Below, piece by piece: positions 21,713 to 34,680 of a stretch of 64,000 bases of DNA. The stretch is from Gnetum montanum (Eukaryota; Streptophyta; Gnetopsida; Gnetales; Gnetaceae). Location: contig MNCI01023453.1 in the NCBI GenBank assembly GCA_015680685.1, positions 723,410 through 787,409 on the forward strand, in the 5' to 3' direction. The notes below the pieces were generated by a model. That model was given only the letters and a program-made list of their open reading frames with translations, was not told where the DNA came from and made no database searches. Position 1 is the first letter of the stretch. Each line of letters opens with the position of its first letter. Position numbers and translations under genes: made by a program.

Positions 21713-22172
21713 CCATACAATCAGTACATAATGTTTGGAGGATTTTGGAATAAGGAGTGGGCTCTTTGCACCAGCATCAAAGTATTATTAATGTTGTACC
21801 AAGAATAATCTAGCATATTCTAGATGTCTAAAAGGTAACATGTACTGGTGGTCTCTTTCATCTCCACTAGCTCTCGTGCTGCTCAAGTCTCTAGATCATC
21901 AATTATGAACCAAGAAACCAACCACACATACCTAGGCAAGAAGGTCTCCTTTATGACCTCAGCCACCTTTGTAGATAAGTGTGACCACATCATCACACTG
22001 AAGTTATACATAAGGTAGGCAAGGTATTCACTTGCCCCTAGATAGAACCATAGTGACCCCTTGTCTAGAACCATGTCAGGTAGAGTGGTGTTGGCCTTGG
22101 GTTTGCCAATACAACATAGGATGTTTACCAACTCAACCACAATGAGCATAGGCTTTAGTAAGATATTATAGA
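21713..22172 (-). pseudogene. Exon: FCP1/NIF-like HAD domain, copy 2
   Basis: KPMLIVVELVNILCCIGKP, LWFYLGASEYLAYLMYNFSV and MMWSHLSTKV match copy 1 position for position. Motif I again has Glu (codon GAG) where the nucleophilic Asp belongs. The exon ends YNINNTLMLVQRAHSLFQNP. Confidence 0.6.
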
Positions 22173-24369
22173 AGGAAAATATAGGTATCATTAGGATCAT
22201 GTTTCAACACTTAGAATTTCCTTATGAATATCATAAAACACCATAGTTAGGGGTGAAATTAGCCCCCATAAAAAACTCTCAAGTGTTCATCAAAGTTTGC
22301 TTAGAGATATGACAACAACCAATTTATGATCTCCATAGCCATTAAACCATTATATCCAAAATATCGTAGCCAAAATATTATAGCCTATACATCATAGCCA
22401 AAACTCTACCTTAGTCTAAACCATACATTAATTTAGAAAAGGCATTAAAACCTAGAAAAAATTACCATAGGATAAGGCTTGTTAAAAATAGTAAAACACT
22501 CTATTTCTCTTGAAACTTACTTTAGAGCATAGTTTACATATTTAGGCATCCCCAAGGGCATGGAAGTTGGCAAGATAAATCTCTAAATATGTCAACAACA
22601 TCCATCTCCAAGGGATAAAGTGCTATAACCAGAGTTAAGCCTAATTGACACAAGCATAGTTAAAAATTCATTAAAAATTTCCTCAAAGCCCTAATTTTAG
22701 TGATTCCACCACTAAAAGAATATTAGAATCACAAGCTTTTCATCCATAGCTAGTATAATAAAAGTTCATAACCAATTTTACATGATCCATAGCCTGATTT
22801 TCACAACTATATCCATCAACATAAACCCCCTCCCATGCAAGGTTGTTGAAAAATTCATTAAACATTCATTTGAGGTCCAAATAGAGTGATTCCACCATTT
22901 TTTGAATACTTAAATAGATAATTATGCAACCACACTTAGTAAAAATTCAAAACCATTACTTTTTATATAGAAAATAATTGTAACCTTGAATGAAAATCTA
23001 AAAAATTGCACAAACCCTAATTACACAATGTAATTGAAATAGCCATAACTTCATCATTATGAATCCAAATCAAATGAGACCACAACCAATGAAAATATTA
23101 AACAGAACCCTAAAACCCATAATATATATTTTCCCAACATTTATATTTTTTCTTAATAAAAAATTTACAACTTTACTTTCTTTTTTCATCAAAAAGGCAT
23201 TTAAAAACATAAAATTCATACAACCTAATTTAATTTAGTCATGAATTGAAGTTACAATAGCCAAAAAACCTTAAACCCATGTAAAAAAAATCAAAAGAGG
23301 AGGTAGGATTTTGTTAGAATTTAATGTTAACAAAAGTATTAGCCTATATTTGACAAAGATGGCTCCACTCCCAAATTTTTAGAAAAAGCACACAAAAAAA
23401 GCAAGCCTATTTTGCAAATCAAATATACCAAAGATTGAACAACCAAATAACACTATATCTATGTAGAAATGGCCAAAATATGAGGTAGGATTTTGTTAGA
23501 ATGCAACCTCATAAATCCCCTTTGTGTAGATCTAAGGAAAAACACCCCTATCCTAGCTAAAATAACACAAAAATAGCTAGGAAATGTAAGAAAATGACTA
23601 GAGATGGCCTTCCTAGGAGTGAGTGAGAAAGAAGCTTCAATTGAAATAGACATGGACAACTTAAAGAGGTTTTGATTAGTTGTAATTTCCTTTTGAAGCC
23701 TTTGGTTTTTTCTTGATCATCCACATTTCTTCATCCTAGTTGTACTAATGCTACAAAAGCTTGAAAACTGAAGAGTTGAGGCTTCTATGCTGGCTGGGAG
23801 GAAGTTCTAGTGCTTAAAAATTGAATGAAGATAGTATCTATAGCAAAAAACTCTGCTAGAGCTTTGCTCCAATGTGTTGGATGTGGAATGGGAAGTGTGG
23901 TTGGTGTTTTAGGCAAATTAACAATAAGAATCAATCCTAAACCAAAATGCTTCCACTCTTATTCTTGTTGCCAATTGGGTGTAATGGAACTCAAAGAGCA
24001 CTAATGTGCAAAAGGGAAAAGTATTCTGTATGCTGAGAGTGAAATTAGAAACAACACTTAAGCTTAATTTTCTTAATTTTTTGAGTTTTTGGCCATGGAC
24101 CCTGCCATACACCCTCATGCATGGTGTTGTTAGACTAAAAACCCCATCAATGCTAGGGTTTTGACCCCTTAGAAAGCATAAAAATTATTCTACAACCTCA
24201 TACTACTTCTATCCATGCTTAGTAGTATGAAGTTAGCATAGATACTTACCTTCCTCACCTCATAGCATCTTCACATTGATCACTCTTGCCATTTTTAGTA
24301 GCTATGACCTATCTCGTCCAACTTCAGACTCAAGAAATGGGTTAGACCTTGGAAAATATTTTCATTTTG
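22173..24369. other. AT-rich region upstream of antisense gene, copy 2
   Basis: Mostly noncoding. Two diverged direct repeats are visible: GTGATTCCACCA at about 22699 and 22892, and GGTAGGATTTTGTTAGAAT at about 23302 and 23482. Both are spaced ~180-190 bp, like the array to the right. A short - strand frame at 23659-23459 might be a lost first exon, but nothing supports it. Confidence 0.45.
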
Positions 24370-27270
24370 GGCTTCCATGCTAGCTAGCTTGGAGCCTAGT
24401 GTGAAGCTAGGGGATGACATCCATTCTTATCCCCTAGTATTCATCACACCTAGATGTGATTCTTAGAATGGGCCAACATGACCTAGAACCACCTTAGTCA
24501 CTTTTGGAAACCTTGAAACCTCATCAAACCTAGTCAAAAGTGCATGAAAAATTTAGATTTAGTTGATCCAGACTAGAGGAGTTCCCATAAATGTTGGCTA
24601 GCATGGAGCTAATGTGGATTGGTAGGGGTGACATCAAATAGCCTAAATTGACCATATAATTACCATGTCATGACCCTAACACTCCTTGACAGCCTCTAGT
24701 AGTCTATTTTTGACTAAAAATAAGTAAATGTTACACTTACATCCATCCCCACATTGATGAACCCTTCCTCCATGCTACCCAATATGGAGGCTTAGGGGAT
24801 ATGACATAAAATCCTTCTCCAAGCTCTAAGGCACCATAAATATCACCTTCATAGCCCATATGCTTTAGCATGACCTCTAGTAGTTGATAGTAGCAGAAGC
24901 TCATGTCGATTTCCATCCTTAAAGATTCTCCTAGCTTGTGAACCTCATTCTCAATTCTAGATAGTGTGAAGCTAGCATGGATGCCCTAAGGTGTACATTA
25001 TAACCTTCTCTATAGCTAGAAATAATCCAATGACCGACCCTAGTGACCAGTAGACCTTATTGAAGTCTCTTAAAGCCTTTATATGTCACAAAAATGATCA
25101 ACAATGGAAAGAAACTATCACCCCATTCCATGCTAAGGCCATCTTGACCAACATGGAGAAAGAGAGGGATGACTACATGGACACATAGGAGCCTTGAAAA
25201 TAATTAATTTTGACATCAAATCCTAACCATCAACTCTATAGCCTTAAAAACTTCAAAACCTTGTCAAAACTTGTTAAAAGTAATCCAAAACTTGATTCAA
25301 AGTTCATCCATGGTGGGGGAGACCCTATCCATGCTGGCTAGTAGGGAGCCAACATGGATGGAGGGGTGGGAAGGAATGGATAGACAAAAATTGCAAGAAT
25401 TTCCTCCAAATGGACTTCCAACTAGACCTTCCCAGAGGCTTTGGCAGCTGAAACTTGTTAACAATGATGACTTTTCATGAGTTTCTTGTCCTCCATGTTG
25501 AGCACCCCTCTCTTCTACACTAGCCAACATGGTGCTATCATGGATGTAGCTAGAAAGATTCATGGGAGGTCATACATGCATCAACTTTGGAAAATTGACC
25601 TATACTTACCCGACAACCTTGTCTAGACATCCAAGAGATATCATACTTTGGAAATCAAGCCTAAAATAGTCATAAATAAATCTCCTAAGATCTTCTACGT
25701 TGGCTCCATGTTGGCTAGAATGGAACTAAAATGTTAAGCTAAAAAAACTTCAAGAGATGCTCAAAATTTCCAAGTTTTGATCCTAAGCTTTGACCATTAG
25801 CACTAGTTACCTTGGGAATAGACATGCACAGCCAAAATTGATTGAAAACAACCAAAAACTTATTTTCTCTAATCCTTCATGCTAGATCCATGCTAGCCAG
25901 CATGAAGCTAGCATGGAATAAAGGGGATGAGCCCAAAACAACCTAACAATATTCAAAATTACCAAATTCTAATCCTCAACCTTACCCATCAACACCAGTG
26001 ACCCTAGAAACACATATGCATGATTAAGAACTATTGAAAAATGCAAAAAAACCATTCCCTAAGGTCCTCCATGTTGGATCCACACTAACTTATGGAGCGA
26101 ACATGGATCTATGGGGGGTAACTTAAAAAACAACTTAGAATCCCTAAAAATTTCTAAATTTTAACTCTAAACTATAGCCCTTGGCATTGGTGAACCCAGG
26201 CACTACATTCATGGTTGATTATGGTCAAAATTGGTATAGATCTAAGATTTATGATCTAGCCACATTGAGCAGCTCTTCTTCCATGCTGGCCAATGTGAAG
26301 CCAACATGGAATGATTTTTCCCCTTTCAACAGCATGTTAACACCCTAAGAGCCCAAAAACCTACATCGAAATAGCCTGATACCTCATAGCCTTAGCTAGA
26401 TGTCTGTTTAACCTTGTATAAGCTTCTAGAACTCATCCACTCCCATATTTCACATTGGAGTAACTCTCCCAATGTGGATCAAGGGAGGTGTGACTTTACG
26501 TCCTCTCATATAGCCTTCAAACATGACCAAAATCAATAGAAGCCTTTGGGAATCATAGTTTGCAACCTTAGAAGCCTAGGAACCTGGTTGATGTGCTTCT
26601 AGGTCATCCTAAGACCAAAGAATAAGAATACCCCCATTCTTCCACATTAAGGCCAGAATGCTCATCATGGAAAAAATGGGGGAAGGAGGGGAAGCCATTA
26701 CAACATGATTTTACACTCAAAACCATTTGAAATGACCTTAAAATGAAGCCAAGAGATGTACAAATTCTGGATCTAGGCTCCAAATACCTATTTGAACTTA
26801 TTTTATCTTGTTTTAGCTTGGATTTGGATTACCCACATTGATTCCCCCTCCATCCATGTTGGCCAACGTGGAAATAAGGGGTGAAGTTTTAAAACCTTCT
26901 TTTTGGTTCTTGTTTACCTACAAGGTACCCAAATTTTGATAGATTTAGCCTTGAATTACGTTGGGTAGGACCCATAACCTCAATTTTGATTCTTTGAATG
27001 GCATATAGTCCATTTTCCTTAGTTTCATGCTAGGGCCACCCTGCCTAGCATGGATCCGATGTGGATGACATTTTTAGGCTCAAAAGAGAAATCCAAGGGT
27101 TAAAATTGATACCAAAACTAGCCTATTCCCTTCCCTAGTTAGCTACATTGACATGCAAGTCATTAGAAGTCAAAAACTAACTAAAATAAACTTGGGAAAT
27201 TGTCCAAAAGTTTCATCCACATTAGGGGTTACCCCTTTCATGTTGGCTACTATGGAAACAAGGGGGGTCA
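24370..27270 (+). repeat. ~190-bp periodic array of palindromic CATGCTGGCTAGCATGG words
   Basis: Sixteen imperfect palindromic cores begin near 24373, 24590, 24769, 24952, 25127, 25328, 25518, 25697, 25876, 26067, 26281, 26450, 26641, 26850, 27025 and 27238, with spacings of 169 to 217 bp (mean near 190). Each core is roughly CCATGCTGGCTAGCATGGA then GCTAACATGGA and usually a G-rich GGGGTGAC. Between cores, recurring phrases such as CCAAAATTGA and ACCCTAGTGACC show that whole units were once tandem. Confidence 0.75.
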
Positions 27271-27901
27271 AGTGTGGAATCCTTAAAACCCCTACCTTTT
27301 TTTTCCAAACAACTTAGAAATAGACTTGATTAATGTCCAAACTAGCCTATGATCCTTGTACCCTCAATCCATCACTTGCTAAGGTCTAAAATTGGCATAA
27401 TCTAATCCTTTTTAACCATGTTTTCACCAAGATTCATCATATGTATCCCACTTTTCCTTATTTGACCTTATCTTCTCATATCATGACCTATTATGCATTG
27501 TTGATCTTATTTAGCCTCAATATGTTAGCCCTTTATTCTCTAAACTATATCCTTATATAGCCTTGTTTAGCCTTTGATTGGTATTGAATGGTGACATTTG
27601 ACCTTCCCTAACCACCATTGGGCACCATGTAACCATGGCTTGCTAAGGCCTAAAATTGGCAAAATTGTGGCCCTTATTTATCATTTGTTGCCTTATTTCT
27701 CATACTTTCCTTTGTTTAACATTTTTTTGATCTTTATTTTGCCCTTATTTCACTTTTATTGCTTGTTTTTACTCTATTTATAGCCTTGGATGACCCTTTT
27801 TGCATTAAAATATCATGTATTTGCATAATGTTATAGCATTATAGCATTGTTTATTCAATTTTACCTAGGTGCCACTTAATATGCTTTTCATTAACATGCA
27901 G
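27271..27901 (+). other. Spacer before RT exon of copy 2
   Basis: Two boundary-type words, TGCTAAGGTCTAAAATTGGCA (within 27378-27400) and TGCTAAGGCCTAAAATTGGC at about 27640. The region ends in TTTTCATTAACATGCAG, a good splice acceptor directly before the pol frame. No gene. Confidence 0.5.
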
Positions 27902-30419
27902 GATTAAAGTATGAGTACCTGGGAGCAGATCAGTTTGCCTTTGTACCTACATGGATCCCATGGTGATGTTGAGTAGTGCATCTGTGTTGATTTCTTAGAT
28001 CATGAGCCTAAGAGTCTTGTTGACCATAGAGCCTCTATCAAAAAATGCTTAGAATGGCATGAAATAGTTAAGACCCTCTACCTTGAGGCTAGTAATATAA
28101 CTAAAGACTCTCTAGTTAAGGTTCCTATCATAATACATAATGGTAGGGAGAAAACCCTTAAACTAAAATACTCATGTGAACCTCAACAGGCTCAAGGCAT
28201 CACCAAATTCTTATAGGACAACATCAACACCTTTGCCTAATCATATGAGGATATGCCAAGTCTAGACCCATGTTTAGTCCATCAAAACATCATACTTGAT
28301 CCTAGCATTGGACTTGATTAGGCCTTAGCAATTCATGATGAGATATCAAAACTCTACCAATCCCATTGTATATGAGCTATTGACTACATTGAATGGATGT
28401 CCAACATAGTGGTAGTCCCGAAGAAGAATGGGAGTATTTTTATTTGCATCAATTTCTAAGATCTAAATAAAGTGACTATCAAGTATGACTTCCCTTTGCC
28501 TAGTATTGATCAACTTATTGATACTATGGTTAGAAATGCCTTATTGTCCTCTATGGATGGATTCTTGAGATAGAACCAAATTAGGATCAACCTAGAACAT
28601 TGACTTAGCATGACCTTCATGATCCCTTGGGGTATCTTTTGCTACACTATGATTTTCTTTGGCTTTAAGAAAATAGGAGCAACTTACTAGAGAGCCATGG
28701 CCTATATATTTAGTGATTACATGCTAGGTTTGCTCAATGATTGTATGGAAAATATAGTTGTTAAGCCCAAGGTGGCTAATGACCATGCTACTGAACTAGA
28801 TCTTATGCTCAAATGATTCCTTAAGTATGAGCTTCAAATTAATCCTAAGAAGTGTGTTTTTGGTGTCAAAACTAGTAAGACACTTGGATTTGTAGTGTTT
28901 AAAGTAGGGATACATGTCAATCTTGATAAGGTTAAGGCCATATCAAAATTAGCAGTTCCTACCAACCTTAAGGAGCTTTGGAAACTACAAGGAAGACTGT
29001 AATTTATTTGTAGGTTTATCACTAGACTTATAGATAAGTTATAGCCCATGTAACACTTGCTTAAGAAAGGGATTCATTATTAGTGGATGACTCAATCCCA
29101 AAAGGCCTTTCAAAACCTTAAGCAAAAGTTGGTACTACTACTAATGGTACATCTACCTTGCCATCTTTGACATATCTATCACCTCTCAACTTTGTTAGAA
29201 ATGTGATGATGGAGTAGAAATGTGAGTATATTATCTTAGCCATGCATTAGTTGCACATGAGACATGATACACTGAAGTGGAGAAGTATTTTCTAGCATTA
29301 GTCTTATCATTGAAGAAATGAAGATACTACCTCTTTAGAAGTCAAGTTGATGTTATTTTTAAAGACAACATCCTTAGAGCCATAAAAACATCTACAAAAG
29401 TAGTTGTATAGCTCCATGGAAGGACATAACAATGAGATTTAACCTTCATTACATCTTTGAATCCTCAAAAAAAGGTCAAGCTATAGTCGTACAACTCACT
29501 ATTTCACTTGTTGATGAACATGTAGGCATAGATCTTGAGTTCCTTGATGAACATGTCAACATTGTTAGCCAAGTTCCTAAGGACTATGAGGTGATCATTC
29601 ACATTGATAGGGTTTCAATTGCCCATGAAGCCAATGTCACTTCCATCATAATATTTCCATATAGTAAAAATTGACCTTTTGCCTATCATTTTGAGTTTTT
29701 ATGTACAAAAAACATAGTGGAGTATGAGGATTTGATCAAAGGGATGATGGCAGCTTGTGACCTAGGAATCAAGTAGTTAATAATCAAAGGAAATTCCCAA
29801 CTTGTGGTTAACTAAGTAATCAAGATCTATGCATGTAAAACCAAACATTTACAACCTTACTATGACCTACGGAAGCAATAGTTACAAAAATTTGTAGACG
29901 TTGATATCTAGCACATACCCTAAAATGAGAATGCCATAGCCAATGCAATTACAACATTAACACTTAGTGTGATGCTGGATGTATTTAGTAAGTTATCCAC
30001 CTTAACTGTGGATTGTGCTATTCCCATCATGTAGAAAACTGAGGATACCTTTATGGCCATAGTTCATATTTCTCCTACCAAGGAGTGGTATGATGATATG
30101 AAATTTTACATTATACATTGTGAATCCTCATAAGGCCTAACTACTGCTCAAAAGAATGCTATACACAAATGATTGAAGTAGTATGTCATCATAGGCAATA
30201 ACACATTATGTTGATAGTCTTATGATGATGTATTGTTAAAGTGCTTGGGTAAAATTAAACTTATATAGTCCTAGAATAGCTTCATGAGAGTGTTTTTGGG
30301 GGACATATAAGATGTAGAGCTATTGCTACTAAAATTAGATGGTTAGGCTATTACTAGCCCTATATGGAAAGTAACTACCCCTAGAATGTTAATTGTTGTG
30401 ACATGTGCCAATGGCATAT
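27902..30419 (+). pseudogene. pol: Pol of copy 2, 5' part: RT to integrase zinc region
   Basis: Begins after an acceptor-like CAG. Contains SYEDMPSLDP, SNIVVVPKKNGSIFICINF, MTFMIPWGIFCYTMIFFGF, DYMLGLLNDCMENIVVKP (the YxDD position reads C-M-E-N), FGVKTSKTLGFVVF, second RNase H (FAYHFEFLCTKNIVEYEDLI) and the start of the integrase zinc region (CDMCQWH). It stops abruptly at 30419, where the LTR of element 3 begins. The protein continues at 49264. Confidence 0.85.
30415..30419 (+). repeat. Target-site duplication, left (CATAT)
   Basis: CATAT before the element 3 LTR; CATAG follows the other LTR at 49264-49268. The uninterrupted homologue in element 3 reads CATGG at this place. Four of five bases match. 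Confidence 0.7.
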
Positions 30420-30526
30420 TGAAATACCACCAAATTTTGGCCATCTTGTCTTGACTGTAAACTTGTCTAAGTGTCAACACAAGGCAAATTTTCTCTAAGT
30501 GTTGAGACTATGGTCACCATTGCTGG

Positions 30527-30998
30527 GACTATGCTCTAGAGAGTAGTCAATTTAGTTAACAAATACAATCCAAATTTGCAAGATTTTTCTAAGTGTTGAT
30601 AGTGTCTACAAATTTTTCTAAGTGTGGGGACAATGCTCTCACTACTAGCATTACACTCTAGAGCATAGTCAGTGTAGTCAGCATACCAATGGTTGATTTT
30701 GCAAATTTGCCTAACCGTCAAGCCAAAAGCTATCAAGCTAGCTTCAGATGGAAGAAACAATTTGGAAAAATTTCTAATTACTATGACTATGCTCTAGAGT
30801 GTAGCCTACCTAAAGATACTAGTTTTGAAAATTTTTCTAAGTGTTAAGCCAAAAGCTATCAAGTTGTCTTGGCATGAAAAAACTAGTTTGGAAAAATTTA
30901 TAAAGGCTCCCTACTACACTCTAGAGCGTAGTCAACATTGGAACACAAGTTTTGCAAAATCTATCCAATTGTTGGGACTACAATCTAGAGCATAGTCA
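30527..30998 (+). repeat. Palindrome array in U3, left LTR of element 3
   Basis: Five variants of ACTATGCTCTAGAGCATAGT at about 30528, 30651, 30785, 30913 and 30977. The first four are ~125 bp apart and embedded in repeated phrases such as CTAAGTGTTGAG and GCTATCAAG. Confidence 0.85.
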
Positions 30999-31413
30999 GT
31001 GTAGTCTACCAAAAATACCTTCAAAAACCTTCAAAACATAGCACCGACCTTCATCTCAGCCCCAACACCTCTCTAGAAAATAGGATTAGCAACTTGCATT
31101 CCTTTTTGCACCCTCCATTTTTCCCAAAATTGTACATATGCTTGACACCACTCAAGAGACTAGATCACATAGTATTAGAGATAGTCTCCAAAATAGCACC
31201 ATTTTGCATTAATTTTAGGTACATTGTGGTCTATTCAGCACTTGCATAGGTAGTTTGGTAGTGTAGTTACAATTTGGCAGTCTCACAAGGTCCATTGGAG
31301 CACACCAGTAGAACATCATTTGCTTCAGTGGAGAGTGTAGTTGGGTGTAGCATAGTCCCAACTACCTCTCTACCATGTGGCACCTGATCTATAATTCATG
31401 GCAACCCTAATCG

Positions 31414-31421
31414 TATAAATA
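31414..31421 (+). promoter_or_regulatory. TATA box, left LTR of element 3
   Basis: TATAAATA followed by CCCTAGTGC, conserved at 48604 in the right LTR and aligned with TACAAATACCCTG in copy 1. Expected to position transcription of the genomic RNA. Confidence 0.75.
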
Positions 31422-32097
31422 CCCTAGTGCTTTACATTTAGGCGTTGGTAAATTGAATGTTGGCATTCCTAGCAATCTTTGCATTCGAGCACACTTGGCA
31501 TTTTGGCAAACTAGGCGCAAGCACTTGGCACCCTTGCATACCATCCAAGACACCATAGACCATTATAGCCCATAGGACACCACAAAAACCAACTTAGAAA
31601 GCATAGACTTCATAACAGATGTTAGGCTTTGTAGCCTAGAGACCTTGAGACTATGACTACACTACCTACTATGCTTATTTGTACACCGTGTACCTCCTCA
31701 TCTTTCTTATAGTTAACTACACTCCTTGGTTTGGGGTGGTGCCCTTTCTCTCTCCCTCACTTCCTATGCATTTTTTAGCATTTTCTCTTGCATTTTGATA
31801 TTTTACATACATTTTTTTATTATTTTCTACACATACTCATGCATTTGCACCTTCATCTCGCATCAAAAATCTTGGCTACCTTCATTGACATTGTGAATGC
31901 TGCAAAGAACATGTAAACACTTAGCATTCACTCCAGAATTACACTTCGTAAGTCCCAGTTTGATTGACAAGATCATTCTAGGCACCCCATCTCTATTTCT
32001 AGTAGTCTCTCATGTAGATGCAAGGTCAAACTATGCATACTACAAACCTCTTGATGTACCATTCCAACCTTTGACATTTTTGGTTGCCATAGTTTTT

Positions 32098-32116
32098 TAG
32101 TGCTAGAAGGAGGTCC
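32098..32116 (+). promoter_or_regulatory. Primer binding site candidate, element 3
   Basis: TAGTGCTAGAAGGAGGTCC, six bases after the LTR end. It resembles the TGGYGCTAGAAGGAGG-type sites of plant Tat elements with a mutated first bases. The tRNA cannot be named safely by eye. Confidence 0.55.
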
Positions 32117-32561
32117 AATGTCATTTCCTTCTACAATCTTCCTTGGTTGTTATCTTGCATGCTCCCTCCACTACTATTGCTAGCTCTAGGTTAACTTAGG
32201 CTCAACACCCCTATGAACCTGCCATGGTAGTAGCCAGGTCTGAGGGCAGCATAGGATTTGTCTATGAATTGATTATTGTAGACTTGATCCCATGATTGGT
32301 TCCCTTGGAACTTCACTCGACAACCTCTAAAACCTACATATTACACTTAGCTAAATTCTGGGTGGTCATAAGAGTGTAGTTGACTATTATTCTAGAGCAT
32401 AGTTGGCTCTTAGCATAGTGAGCATAGTTCCAGGGTTAGCCATTTTAGCAATTTCCAAAGTTAGTCATTTTTCAGAAAATTTACACTTAGCTATTTTTCT
32501 TGAAACTTTCATACTTAGCTATTTTTTTCAACTGATAACTTTTGCATTTACTCTTTGCATC
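32117..32561 (+). other. Leader between LTR and gag, element 3
   Basis: Noncoding. Includes further U3-type words (TTCTAGAGCATAGTTGG at about 32389 and GAGCATAGTT at about 32420). Confidence 0.5.
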
Positions 32562-34680
32562 ATGAACCCTAAGCAACCTTTGAGCTCCACTCTAAGTGTG
32601 ATTGTTGCCCGACCCATTCAGCAAGAGATCCAAATTTACCATCCTACCAATCCTACCATGGTAGGACAAAGGCAATCACTTAGATTGCACAACCCATCTC
32701 CCACATGCATGATCCTAAATGAAGAGTAGTATGAATTCATTTGTGTGAAGCTCCAAACAATTCTATTCATAGATCACCAAGAAATGGAGGCTAAATGAAG
32801 TTATGAGCTCGTACTCCGGAATGGAAGGGAATACTTCCCCACCATTATGGATTTCATTCCACTCACCAAGACTTATTAGTGGGTGCTCATCTAGCTCATC
32901 CAAGCCAACAAGTGTGAGGTAGGGACCAACTACAAGAATCCCCTGTAGGGAGAGTAGGATGAGTTTGAGGCTCATTCAAAGCATGAGGACTCATTCCACA
33001 CCTCTTTTCAGTGGACAACCTTCACCTTTGTTCATCCACAGTCTCAACACCTATCTTTCCGATAGTTATAAACTTAGTGTCACCTTCAAGATCTATGCCT
33101 ATAGTGGTAACCTAGCACACATGGTGCACATACCAAGATGTAGTGCATCCTGTTAGTCTACCCTTCATCATACCATTACAACCTGCTCAATCCTCTTAGC
33201 TGGTAATTGTCATGCTAGCACAACTCTATGTGCATACTGTGCACATTCCTCCATTGAAAGCGACTTAGGCATCATATGTTCCACCTATCGCATTAGTCCC
33301 CTTCACAAAAACCCAACCCACAAATGCATGGTGGGGCCCTGCTGCTATCTCCATGGCATAGCCCACACAACAAGCATCACACATGGCCTCACAACCTATA
33401 GCCAGGTCATGGACCACCTAAATGGCATAGTAGGTAGCATAACTGATGTAGCCTACCACAAGCTTCCTAAACTTGGATCAAGTATTCAAACTCATCTAGA
33501 CTCTCACTAAGGAGGTTAAGCAACTCAAGGTCACCTCCTTCTAAATGATACATGTGATAGATTTCTACTAGGATTATCCAATTAATCCCATGGTTCCACC
33601 ACTAACTCTACCTACCAAGGTCTCGCTACACTAGGTCACCAACTACAATGGTGAAGGGGATCCCAATGCTCACCTAGTAACCTTCAAGTTTGAATGCCTT
33701 CTACTATAAGCATGAGCAAATCCCATCATATGTGTATTCATCATGTCCTTTATTGGCAAAGCACTAGATTGATATCATGCACTTTCTAGGGCCTCCATGT
33801 CCTCTTTGGAGGATTTGCTTAGCCAATTCATCACATGCTTGAAGTATAACTTGAAGCCTAAGGTGACCTTGGATAAGTTAATGTAATTTAAGTAGGTCCA
33901 CTTAGAGCTTGTGCAAAAATTCATTCAACACTAGAGCGCATCGCTCAACAAAATTTGTGAGCCCATTGTGGAAACACACTTGCTGGCAATCTTTAGAGGT
34001 GTAGTGAATGACTTTATTAAGTCAAAAATGTATTATTTAGTCCTACAATCCTTAATCCAAGAATTTTCTCAAACTAAGAGCATTTAGGATGTGGAAGAGG
34101 CTAATTAGGACCCAACCTATGAGGCCTACAAGAACTTGCATGCTAAAAAGAACAAGGATAAGGGAAAACAAGCAACTAAAACTATACCAATGATGGCTAA
34201 TGAGGCCAAGCCAACCAACACTAAACCAATGGCTAAGCCTCCCATAGCCCCAACCAACAAAAAGGCTTTTGTCTCTAGCACTATAGTAAGAAACCAACCT
34301 TCATCATGGGGAAAGCTACCCTAAGGCCAAACTTTGAATGCAAGAATTACTCAAAGTTCACACCATTTCCCATCAAGCTATTGGAACTCCTCAACAAACT
34401 ACTTAAGGCTGGAAGAATCCAATATAAGTAGATGTTTGAGGAGGTTCGCAAGAGGTAGGACTGATATTGTGAGCTCCTTAGGAATCCCTTGGTTGTAGCA
34501 CCAAACAAGCCTCCAATCCCTAAACATTTTAGGTTAAATTAGTTCTACCACTACCATAAATTTTTTGGAAAAGATACAAACTTTTGCATGGACCTGTAGC
34601 ATGATATACAATACATGATTAACAGGGGTGAGATAGTCATTGATGCAACCAACCTAGTTCACCCCGAAAACCAATGAGGA
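32562..34680 (+). pseudogene. gag: gag of element 3
   Basis: ATG at 32562 (MNPKQPLSSTLSVIVARPIQ), open for about 55 codons, then decayed with frameshifts. The retrotransposon gag core is clear at about 33700-34080: CVFIMSFIGKALD, ALSRASMSSLEDLLSQFIT, LKYNLKPKVTLDKLM, EPIVETHLLAIFRGVVNDFI. A Lys/Pro-rich linker (34136-34324) follows, then LLRNPLVVAPNKPPIPKHFR and the zinc-like FYHYHKFFGKDTNFCMDL, IQYMINRGEIVIDATNLVHP. This order is that of Tat-lineage gag. It would form the particle around the RNA. Confidence 0.8.

Larger units (their letters stand above)
18504..22172 (-). pseudogene. Antisense multi-exon HAD/coiled-coil gene of copy 2
   Basis: Second copy of the - strand gene, same order: HAD-like exon (22172-21713), linker exon (about 21640-21480), transposon-protein-like domain (about 21180-20100), coiled coil (about 19490-18900) and an acidic tail ending TGA at 18504-18506 after six Asp in a row. 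The donor GTAAGC after the HAD exon sits at the same place as in copy 1. The acceptor before it is damaged (AT in place of AG). It lies between protease and RT of copy 2, oriented against them. Confidence 0.65.
30420..32091 (+). repeat. Left LTR of element 3
   Basis: TGAAATACCACCAAATTT to GGTTGCCATA (the CA end has become TA). It aligns over its length with 47612-49263. TATAAATACCCTAG begins at 31414. U3 carries five ACTATGCTCTAGAGCATAGT palindromes. Confidence 0.9.

Noticed and set aside
22980-23310. Scattered AACCCTAA-like words suggesting telomeric repeats
   Set aside because: Isolated words, never in tandem.
25271-25563. Open frames on both strands in the ~190-bp array
   Set aside because: They coincide with one array unit; neighbouring units do not keep the frame.
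27598-27783. Hydrophobic 61-codon frame that could pass for a membrane protein
   Set aside because: T-rich noncoding DNA gives Phe/Leu-rich frames by chance; no start context or conservation.
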